The position numbers and the translations under genes are program-made. Below the pieces are notes generated by a model. It was not told where the DNA came from, ran no database searches, and was given only the letters and a program-made list of their open reading frames with translations. Shown piece after piece: positions 31,604 through 39,325 of a stretch of 39,325 bases of DNA. Positions within the stretch are counted from its first letter, which is position 1. Each line of letters opens with the position of its first letter. Source of the stretch: Acetonema longum DSM 6540 (GTDB taxonomy: Bacteria; Bacillota; Negativicutes; Sporomusales; Acetonemataceae); contig NZ_AFGF01000025.1 of NCBI RefSeq assembly GCF_000219125.1, positions 1-39,325 of the forward strand. The letters run 5' to 3'.

Positions 31604-34600
31604 ATGGCAGAAGCAACCCAAAAATGCTGCAACCGGTTCAAAAAACTCCTCGTCTGGCTCTTACTCTTTTTTCACCTGGGCCAGCCCTTGGCTGTCCAGG
31701 CGGCCCAAGCCGCCAGGGCCAATCGTTCCAGACCCGTGGTCAAACTGGACAGACCCCAGCGTACTCCCCGGCCAGCCGCCACCCCCACCGTAGTCGTCCC
31801 GGCGTACCGGAACCCTGCGCAAAATACAGGCCATACCACACTGCCCGACACCGCCGCCAACGGCGTGCCCATCAGTTACATCCAGGCCCCGTCAGCCGCC
31901 GGCGTCTCCTACAATCCCTATGACCAATTCAACGTCGGCTCTTCCGGACTTATTTTAAATAACTCCTATACCCATACTTCCACTGAACTGGCCGGCTACA
32001 TCCAGGGCAACTCCAATCTCGCCAACGGTTCCGCCCGCATCATCCTCAACGAAGTCACCGGCCCCAACCCCAGCTACCTCCACGGCTACACCGAAGTCGC
32101 CGGTCCGCAGGCCGAAGTCATTATCGCAAATCCATACGGCATTGTCGGCGACGGTTTTGGCTTCATCAACACCAGCCGGGCTGTCCTCACCACCGGCACA
32201 CCTGTTTTTGACACTCATGGCAATCTGGACGCCTTCCGCGTCAACCAAGGCCGTATCACCATCCAGGGCGACGGCTTGAACGCCACGAACATCGACCGGG
32301 TCGACCTCATCAGCCGTGCTACTACCATCAACGCCGGCATCTGGGCGAAAAAACTCAACGTCGTCACCGGCGCCAACAGCGTGAACTACCAGACCCTGGC
32401 GGCGGAAAAACTGGACGCCGCCGAAGAGGCTCCGGCCGTAGCTTTGGATGTCAGTGACCTGGGCGGCATGTACGCCAACCAGATCACCCTGGTCGGCACC
32501 GACAAAGGCGTCGGCGTCAACTCCAAAGGCGTCATCGTTGCCGATAATGACCTCATCATCACCCAGGAAGGCAAAGTCGTCCTCAGCGGTAATACCAACT
32601 CCAAAGGGAATATGGCCCTTCAGGGCAGCGACGTAATCCAAAGCGGCAACCTTTACGTCCAGGGCAACGCCCGGATCAGTGCAGCAGGAGCCCTGGAAAA
32701 CACCGGTGTTACAGCCTCCGGCGGCGATACGCAAATTGAGGCGGCATCGATTCACTCCGACAATCTGCTGGCTGCCGGCTTAGGCTCGGATGGCACGCTT
32801 GGCACCAGCGGCAGCCTCAGCCTGACCGCTCAAGAGCAAGCTATATTGACCGGTCGGCAGTTAGCCGGTCAGGACCTCACCATTGAAGCCGGCTCCATGG
32901 ACTTATCCGATGCTACGACCTACGCCGGCGGCCATGCCAGTTTGACCGCCACTGAAGGCGATATCCTCCATCAACATGCCAGCTTGCAGACCGGCGGCCT
33001 CCTGACCCTTCATGCAGACGGCGCCTTAGACAACCAAAACAGCAGCATCCAGGCCGGACAACTGACCATAGAAGCCCAAACCCTCTCCAATCAATCCGGC
33101 CAAATCAGCCAGTTCGGCGAACAATCCGCTGTCATCCAGGTCAGGGAGACCTTTGACAATACCGGCGGCATGGTCCAGGCGGCAGGAGATTTTACCCTCA
33201 CTGCCAACCGTCTCGTAAACCGGCAGGGCATCCTGGCCGGGAACGGATGCACTGACATTACGGTTACCGATACCTTCCATAACGACCAGGGTACCCTCCA
33301 AAGCGGCCAGGGCCTGCATCTCAGCAGCGCCTCCCTCGACAACCGGGAAGGCAGCATTGTCAACCTCGACAGCAGCGATCTAAGCCTGACCATCCAAGAA
33401 AGCATCCACAACCAGGCCGGCGTGATCGGCGGCAACGGTAGTCTCCTCATCACCGCCCAGAGCATGGATAACCGCGAAGGCGGTACGGTCTTTGCGCAAA
33501 AAGACCTGACTTTAACCGTCGATAGCGACCTCAACAACACCGGCGGCAGCCTGCAGGCAGCCCAAAACCTCACCCTTATCAGCACTGCTGGGGCCATCCG
33601 GAATCAAAGCGGCAGCATTGAAAGCGGCGCTATGACCAAAGTACAAGCCGCCGCCATCGACAACACCACCGGACGACTGATCACCAGCGGCCAGGAACTG
33701 GATGTCAAAGCCACCGCCGGCGACATCGACAATACAGGCGGAACCATAGGCTCAAACAGCATCGCCACCCTGACCGCCCAAAATCTCGTGAACCGCGACA
33801 AGGGCCAGGTCCTGGCCAGCAGCGACCTGACCATCACCACCCCGGGCGGCATCAATAACACCCAAGGCAGCCTGTTTGCCGGCGGCAATCTCACCTTTGA
33901 CCAGGCTGCCGCTCACATCAACAACACCCAGGGACGCATCGGCGCCAACGGCAACCTGACCCTCACCGCCAGCAGCCTGATCAACACCGGCGGCACGGCA
34001 GCCGCCAATACCGACGTAACCCTGACCCTCAACAGCTTTAATCCCGACGGCAAAATCCTGGCCAGCCAGGACCTTTTCCTGAATCTTGGCCAAAGCTATA
34101 CTCATCAAAACGGCGTGGAACTGTTCGCAAACCGCAACTTCACCCTAACCACCGCCGGCAGCTTCACCAATAACGGCACGCTGGAAGCCGTCGGCATCCT
34201 CAGCGTCAGCGGCCAAAACATCACCAACAACGCCGGCGCCTCCCTGGAAGCCGGCGACGTCAGTCTCAGCGCCGACAACGGAACGATAACCAATCACGGA
34301 CAGATTGCCGGTAAAGCCGTCCATAGCCAAAGCCGGATCCTGACCAATACCGGCAGCATCTTCAGCGACGGGATTAACGAAGTCAGCGATGACGTCAACG
34401 CCGAGGTTAACGCCGGGATCATCTTACAGGCCGACACCATCACGAATACCGGCGCACCGGCTGTCATTGCCGCCAGGGATCAAATCCGTCTCTATGGCAA
34501 AACCGCAGTGGAGAATAAAAACGGGGCTACCATCTACAGCCAGGGGGATATCCTGATTGCCGGCAGCGAACCTCACGCGAACAACTCCCTTCCGCCCGCC

Positions 34601-37600
34601 CGGAGCGGCAGCTTCCTGAACCAGTCGGCCACCCTCGAGGCGGAAGGGAATCTCGGCATTTACGCCGGGCAAATCAAAAATACCTGGCAAAGCATCCGGG
34701 CAAAAACCACAAGCACGAGCCAAAACAAATCTTTCGCAGACTACTCGAAGGGCCTGGACGCATGGGGGATAGCGTATACAGAAACAATAACGGAAACCGT
34801 CGTCCAGAAAACCGGCAAAAAAGGAACGATCCTCGCCGGCAACCAGATGCACTTAGCGGGCGATATCGAAAACCATACCAGCCTGATTAGCGCCGGCGGC
34901 GATTTAACCTACACCGGCAGTCTGGCCAACCTTGCCTATAAAGAATCTAAACTCACCATCAGGGATGGGGACTATTATAAAGTCGTTAACATACACGGAA
35001 CGCTGCCCGTCTTGGGTCCCGTCAAACCTTACTATGAAGAAATCTCCGAGACTGGGGACGTATATGCGGCCGAGTTTACCTCGAACCAAAACCTGACCGG
35101 CAGCGGGGGTGATGTGAAGAATATCACCGTTACCCCTAAAGACAATCCTGCAGACTATTCGGTCTCTGTCAACGGCAGTGAAATAAAAACAGCCGCTGGC
35201 AAGGCCTCCAATCCCAAAACCGTCGACCCCTTCCTCTTCACCATCCCCTCCAGCAGCCTCTACCAAACCCATCCCGAACCCGGCAGTAAATACCTCGTCG
35301 AGACCCATTCCCGCTTTACCAGCTACCAGAACTTCATCTCCTCCGACTACCTGCTGGAACAACTCGGCTTTGACCCGGAACCCACCCACAAACGCCTCGG
35401 CGACGGCTTCTACGAACAAAAACTCATCCGCGACCAGATCACCGAACTCACCGGCCGCCGCTATCTAGGCGACTACACCTCCGACGACGAAACCTACAAA
35501 ACCCTCCTGGAAAACGGCGCAATCGCTGCCAAAGATCTAAACCTCACCGTCGGCATAGCCCTCACCGCCGACCAGATCCAAAACCTCACCACCGACATGG
35601 TCTGGATGGTGGAAAAAGAAGTCCAGGGCCAGAAAGTCCTGGTCCCTGTTGTCTATCTTGCCAGCACCACCGCCAGCGAACTCAACACCAGCGGCGCCCT
35701 GATTGCCGGCAAAAACGTCGTCCTTCAAACCGCAGGCAATGTCACTAACACCGGCACGATCCGCTCCGACAACCTCACCCGCATCGACGCCGCCACCACC
35801 TATCTGAAAACCACCCAGGACATCGTTAACCAAAGTGGCACCATCTCCGGCGGGCAGGTCATCCTGGACGCCGACCGCGACATCAAAAACGAAACCCTTA
35901 CCACCACCATCCAACAGAAAAACTTCACCACCACCCTGGTTGGCCAGACCGGCAGCATCGAAGCCACCGGAACCCTCACCGCCCTGGCCGGTCGGGACAT
36001 CACCCTCACCGGCGCACAAGTAAGCGCCGGCCAGGACCTTGCCCTGCAAGCAGGCCGCAACATAACCGTTAACACCGTCGAACTAGAAGAAGCATCCCAA
36101 ACAGGCCGGAACTATTCCCAAAGCCACGAAAGCACCACCCATCTCACCAGCACCATCCAGGCCGGCAATAACGCCACCCTGGTGGCCCAAAACGACCTCA
36201 CCCTGCACGGCGCCCAGGTTTCCGCCCAAAACGACCTCAGTGCCCTCGCCGGCGGCAACATCACCGTCACCTCCGTCAAAGACCGGGTCGCCACCGAAGA
36301 AAGGCGCGGCAACAACAAAAACTACACCTATACCAAAACCGACGACGAAACTGTCGTCGGCTCCCAGCTCACCGCCGGCAATAACCTCACCCTTGCCGCC
36401 GTGCAGCTCGACGACTCCAATCCCAACACCAGCGCCAGCCGCGGCAACGTCACCATCGAAGGCAGCTCCGTCCAAACCAAACAAGGCAACATTGCCATCG
36501 CTGCCGACCATGACGTCACCATACAAGAAGTCGCCGAGCGCCATGAAAGCTACACCGAAACCAAAAAAACCAAGAAAAAAACCTTCTCCACCAAAACCAC
36601 CCTCAAAAAAGAACACACCGAAGAAACCCTTGCCATCGGCAGCGGCATCAAGTCCGGCGCAGCCCTGCAAGTCACCGCCGGCAACGACCTCACCCTCCAG
36701 GGCAGCCGCGCCACCGCCAGCGGCGCCGTGAACCTAAGCGCCGCCAACAACATAAATATCACCAGCGCCGTCGAGACCTTGGTTGCTGACACCGCCACCT
36801 CCACCAAAAAACGCGGCGTCCTCTCCGGCAAAGTCAAAGAACAACGTGAACACACCGAAATCACCACCGTCAAAGGCAGCCAGGTCGCCGGCGCGACCGT
36901 CAATGTCAACGCCGGCCATGACCTCAGCGTCATCGGCAGCGACATCGCCGGCGGCGGCGACGTCAGCCTCTACGCCAAAAACAACCTCAACATCCTCAGC
37001 GCCCAGGAAACTATGGCTAGCCAGCAATCCTCCTATGAAAAGAAATCCGGCCTCAGTCTCTCCTTCAGCGGCGGCTTCAACCTCTTCGCCGGCACCACCA
37101 GCCTCAAAACCACCGCGGACGAAACCCGCGTCAACCAAATCGGCAGCAGGATCGGCTCCAACGGCGGCACCCTCTACATCAACGCCGGCAAAGACGCCAG
37201 AATCAGCGGCTCCGACATCATGGGAGCCACCGGCATCCAGGCCATCGCCCAAAACATCACCATCGAAGGCGCCGTCAACTCCACCCAGTCCCATTTCACC
37301 TCCGAATTCAAACAACGCGGCTTGAGCGTATCCGTAGGCAACAAAGCCCTCCGATCCGCCCATGACACCTACAACACCGTCAGACAGACCGAAGACACCG
37401 AAAACGAATACCTGCAAGCCCTCTATACCAAAGAAGCCTATCTTTCCGGTAAAGAAACCTACGAAAACGCCGGAAAAATCCTCGCCAACGCCCAGGACAA
37501 AAACATCGGCAACAGCTTCACCGCCAGCGCGGGTTTTAGCAGCAGCCAACAAAAAACCGAAAGCTTCACCAGCAGCACCGGCATCCGCAGCAGCCGCCTC

Positions 37601-39325
37601 GCCTCCAACGGCCCCATTACCCTCATCGCCACCGGCAGCGGCCAACTGGACCCATCCGGACAAGCCGCCGACGGAGACCTCAACCTCTTCGGCTCCTTGA
37701 TCAACGGCAGCGCCGTCTACCTCTCAGCTGCCCGGGACGTCAACTTAAAAGCCCAGGCCAACACCATGGATGCCAGCATGACATCGAGCGGCAAATCCTC
37801 CGGCTTTGGCGTCACCGCCGATCTCGGCAAAACTCCCGGTATGGGCTATTATCTCGAAGGCAGCAAAAGCAGCGGCAACTCCCAAGCCCACTCCACCACC
37901 TGGACCGAAACGCAAATCAGTGGCACTACCGACTTCACCATGGTCTCCGGCCGGGATATCAATATGATCGGGGCTCAGGTCCATGGCGACAGCATTACGG
38001 TGAATGTAGGCCGGAACCTGAAATTGGAAAGCTTGCAGGATATCGAGACCTACAGCGAGAAGAACAAATCCGTAGGCGGCAGGCTCGGCATAGGGACGGA
38101 TACCAATGTAGGGTTTAACAAAGGAACGATGGACTCTACCTACCAAAGTGTCAATGAGCAGACCGGACTCTTTGCCGGCAAGGGCGGCTTTAATATTACG
38201 GTCAAAGACAATACCACCATAAAGGGTGCCGTCCTTGATAGTGAAGCGACACCGGATAAGAACAAGCTGGATACTGGCACACTGACGTGGTCAGCTATTG
38301 AGAATAGAGCCGAATACAGCGCCAGCAGTACTGGTGTCAACTACGCAATAGGTAAGGATGTAGAGGAGAAAGATAAGGGCTGGACTCCCAATATGGGGAT
38401 TCCGGTATCCGATGATAAAAACAGCACTACCCATGCGGCGATTGCCCAAGGAACCATTGTGATCAGAGACCCGGCCAATCAGAAAGCGGACCTCTCCAAA
38501 CTCAGCCGGGATACGGAAAATACCACCCAAGCCCTGGACAGGATCTTTGATAAGAAGACTGTGCAGGAACGCCAGGAACTGGTGAAGATGTTTGGAGAAG
38601 AGGCGTTTAATCAAGTTCACATCATCAGCAAGAACAATGGCTGGAAAGAAGGCAGTCTGGAAAAAATCGCTCTTCATGCAGCGGTGGGCGGCATTATGTC
38701 TCAGATGGGTGGGGGCAGCTTTACATCCGGCGCCGTAGGAGCCGGAGTCAACGAAGCCGTACAGACAGAGTTAGTCAAACTGTTCGAGAAGAATCCGGAC
38801 CTGCATCAATGGGCCAGCTTTGCCCTTGGCGCTGCGGCCGCCAAACTGGCAGGCGGCAATGCCCAGGCAGGCGGGACTGCGGCAGCCAGCGGAACAAGAA
38901 ACAACCTGTATTGGGAATATGTCAATAAAGAAAAAGCCTTGAAAGAGGCAAACGTACCACCGGAAAAAGCACAAGAAATAATGGATGAGTTTAATAATGA
39001 TGCCATCAATAACTACGATCTTGGCAACGAGGTGGAATATGAAAGCGCCTATAACCTCGGAATTGATGAAAACGGTGACGAAAAGCGGCTCAACCGGTTT
39101 ATTGAAATAGCCCGGAATAAAGGGCTGAACGATGACCAAATAAACAGCATTGTTACTAACTTTAACGAGCAACTAAGGGCAGGAAAAACAGCACACGGTA
39201 AACACGTCATTGACTCGGCAATGTATTTGACTGCAGGTGGACTAACGGCAGTTGAGATTTATACAACACTCGAAGCAGGAGTGATCTTATATCAATTTCG
39301 AAAAATGGGGAATGCTACCTCTCAA
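31604..39325 (+). CDS. Giant TpsA exoprotein, CdiA/FhaB-like haemagglutinin (3'-truncated by window end)
   Basis: An open frame of 2574 codons with no stop to the last base. ATG 31604 follows AGGAGGG by seven bases. Order: signal peptide (cut near residue 33), TPS secretion domain (about 90-350) with GLILNNS and N176-PYG-I180, FHA-1 repeats to about 920, a middle region (about 920-1330) that includes a DYLLEQLGFDP and RLGDGFYEQ block typical of CdiA, FHA-2 haemagglutinin repeats (to about 2100), and a pre-toxin region with ALHAAVGGIMSQMGGGSFTSG. A classic VENN motif is not seen; the equivalent place reads TRNNLYWEYV (around residue 2432). About 140 further residues follow in the window. By family this is a contact-dependent inhibition or adhesin protein; the toxin and any immunity gene lie beyond the window. 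Strong strand bias shifts inside the gene. Confidence 0.93.
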   Translation, partial: MAEATQKCCNRFKKLLVWLLLFFHLGQPLAVQAAQAARANRSRPVVKLDRPQRTPRPAATPTVVVPAYRNPAQNTGHTTLPDTAANGVPISYIQAPSAAGVSYNPYDQFNVGSSGLILNNSYTHTSTELAGYIQGNSNLANGSARIILNEVTGPNPSYLHGYTEVAGPQAEVIIANPYGIVGDGFGFINTSRAVLTTGTPVFDTHGNLDAFRVNQGRITIQGDGLNATNIDRVDLISRATTINAGIWAKKLNVVTGANSVNYQTLAAEKLDAAEEAPAVALDVSDLGGMYANQITLVGTDKGVGVNSKGVIVADNDLIITQEGKVVLSGNTNSKGNMALQGSDVIQSGNLYVQGNARISAAGALENTGVTASGGDTQIEAASIHSDNLLAAGLGSDGTLGTSGSLSLTAQEQAILTGRQLAGQDLTIEAGSMDLSDATTYAGGHASLTATEGDILHQHASLQTGGLLTLHADGALDNQNSSIQAGQLTIEAQTLSNQSGQISQFGEQSAVIQVRETFDNTGGMVQAAGDFTLTANRLVNRQGILAGNGCTDITVTDTFHNDQGTLQSGQGLHLSSASLDNREGSIVNLDSSDLSLTIQESIHNQAGVIGGNGSLLITAQSMDNREGGTVFAQKDLTLTVDSDLNNTGGSLQAAQNLTLISTAGAIRNQSGSIESGAMTKVQAAAIDNTTGRLITSGQELDVKATAGDIDNTGGTIGSNSIATLTAQNLVNRDKGQVLASSDLTITTPGGINNTQGSLFAGGNLTFDQAAAHINNTQGRIGANGNLTLTASSLINTGGTAAANTDVTLTLNSFNPDGKILASQDLFLNLGQSYTHQNGVELFANRNFTLTTAGSFTNNGTLEAVGILSVSGQNITNNAGASLEAGDVSLSADNGTITNHGQIAGKAVHSQSRILTNTGSIFSDGINEVSDDVNAEVNAGIILQADTITNTGAPAVIAARDQIRLYGKTAVENKNGATIYSQGDILIAGSEPHANNSLPPARSGSFLNQSATLEAEGNLGIYAGQIKNTWQSIRAKTTSTSQNKSFADYSKGLDAWGIAYTETITETVVQKTGKKGTILAGNQMHLAGDIENHTSLISAGGDLTYTGSLANLAYKESKLTIRDGDYYKVVNIHGTLPVLGPVKPYYEEISETGDVYAAEFTSNQNLTGSGGDVKNITVTPKDNPADYSVSVNGSEIKTAAGKASNPKTVDPFLFTIPSSSLYQTHPEPGSKYLVETHSRFTSYQNFISSDYLLEQLGFDPEPTHKRLGDGFYEQKLIRDQITELTGRRYLGDYTSDDETYKTLLENGAIAAKDLNLTVGIALTADQIQNLTTDMVWMVEKEVQGQKVLVPVVYLASTTASELNTSGALIAGKNVVLQTAGNVTNTGTIRSDNLTRIDAATTYLKTTQDIVNQSGTISGGQVILDADRDIKNETLTTTIQQKNFTTTLVGQTGSIEATGTLTALAGRDITLTGAQVSAGQDLALQAGRNITVNTVELEEASQTGRNYSQSHESTTHLTSTIQAGNNATLVAQNDLTLHGAQVSAQNDLSALAGGNITVTSVKDRVATEERRGNNKNYTYTKTDDETVVGSQLTAGNNLTLAAVQLDDSNPNTSASRGNVTIEGSSVQTKQGNIAIAADHDVTIQEVAERHESYTETKKTKKKTFSTKTTLKKEHTEETLAIGSGIKSGAALQVTAGNDLTLQGSRATASGAVNLSAANNINITSAVETLVADTATSTKKRGVLSGKVKEQREHTEITTVKGSQVAGATVNVNAGHDLSVIGSDIAGGGDVSLYAKNNLNILSAQETMASQQSSYEKKSGLSLSFSGGFNLFAGTTSLKTTADETRVNQIGSRIGSNGGTLYINAGKDARISGSDIMGATGIQAIAQNITIEGAVNSTQSHFTSEFKQRGLSVSVGNKALRSAHDTYNTVRQTEDTENEYLQALYTKEAYLSGKETYENAGKILANAQDKNIGNSFTASAGFSSSQQKTESFTSSTGIRSSRLASNGPITLIATGSGQLDPSGQAADGDLNLFGSLINGSAVYLSAARDVNLKAQANTMDASMTSSGKSSGFGVTADLGKTPGMGYYLEGSKSSGNSQAHSTTWTETQISGTTDFTMVSGRDINMIGAQVHGDSITVNVGRNLKLESLQDIETYSEKNKSVGGRLGIGTDTNVGFNKGTMDSTYQSVNEQTGLFAGKGGFNITVKDNTTIKGAVLDSEATPDKNKLDTGTLTWSAIENRAEYSASSTGVNYAIGKDVEEKDKGWTPNMGIPVSDDKNSTTHAAIAQGTIVIRDPANQKADLSKLSRDTENTTQALDRIFDKKTVQERQELVKMFGEEAFNQVHIISKNNGWKEGSLEKIALHAAVGGIMSQMGGGSFTSGAVGAGVNEAVQTELVKLFEKNPDLHQWASFALGAAAAKLAGGNAQAGGTAAASGTRNNLYWEYVNKEKALKEANVPPEKAQEIMDEFNNDAINNYDLGNEVEYESAYNLGIDENGDEKRLNRFIEIARNKGLNDDQINSIVTNFNEQLRAGKTAHGKHVIDSAMYLTAGGLTAVEIYTTLEAGVILYQFRKMGNATSQ

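Noticed and set aside
33000-34300. CRISPR-like or tandem DNA repeats in tpsA
   Set aside because: The repetition is at the level of about 20-residue haemagglutinin repeats with diverged DNA; there are no identical repeats with uniform spacers.
36734-37663. Long minus-strand open frame (about 309 codons) and many similar ones opposite tpsA
   Set aside because: They arise from the heavy C-ending codon use and low T content of the tpsA coding strand, which removes stops from the opposite strand. The encoded chains are low-complexity Gly/Ala/Val, lack ribosome binding sites and match no fold, while the + frame encodes a coherent TpsA.

Overview
The window (about 39.3 kb, moderate to high G+C) looks like chromosome from an anaerobic diderm firmicute of the Negativicutes, most likely a Sporomusa/Pelosinus-like member of the Sporomusaceae. 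The reasons are: clostridial-type energy genes (DsrMKJOP, trimeric [FeFe] hydrogenase, flavodoxin), strong AGGAGG ribosome binding sites and sigma-A-type promoters, together with outer-membrane machinery (a two-partner secretion system and a beta-barrel protein). The genus is inference; no rRNA or marker gene is present.

Layout. (1) 1-1278: the 3' part of a YeiH-type putative sulfate/sulfite exporter, closed by a hairpin terminator. (2) 1401-10130: a respiratory operon with a small hypothetical protein, a NarI-like cytochrome b plus DsrK-like Fe-S protein pair (M'K'), a 128-bp imperfect palindrome, an RsbRD_N protein, then dsrK-J-O-P-M. This is a membrane quinone/thiol-disulfide electron-transfer complex; no dsrAB is in view. 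(3) 10210-14609: NAD-linked, probably electron-bifurcating [FeFe] hydrogenase hydC-hydB-hydA plus a small [2Fe-2S] protein, behind a promoter flanked by two identical-arm Rex-like operators. (4) 14639-15463: flavodoxin behind a near-perfect Fur box, and a short STAS protein. (5) 15550-16083: a CsoR-type metal sensor with its own palindromic operator, and a 62-residue exported peptide. (6) 16107-25302: a cobalamin riboswitch with terminator, followed by an OmpR-type two-component system and a nickel/peptide-family ABC importer with two tandem lipoprotein binding proteins, two permeases and two ATPases; this is the most unusual arrangement in the window. (7) 25395-28812: an EamA transporter with a leader hairpin, then a second two-component system whose kinase carries a c-type haem motif in a Tll0287-like sensor domain. 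(8) 28851-39325: a minus-strand beta-barrel outer-membrane protein, divergent from a Fur-box-controlled tpsB and a giant CdiA/FhaB-like tpsA that is still open at the window end after 2574 codons.

How the parts fit: most of the window concerns redox and metal economy (Fe-S respiratory complex, Fe-Fe hydrogenase, iron-sparing flavodoxin, B12/cobalt or nickel, copper-type sensor), with regulatory signals for redox (Rex-like), iron (Fur-like), B12 (riboswitch) and copper-like metals (CsoR) readable in the DNA. The secretion locus differs sharply in strand composition, with two internal segments of tpsA that look compositionally foreign to the rest of the gene. There is no tRNA, rRNA, CRISPR array or recognisable insertion sequence.
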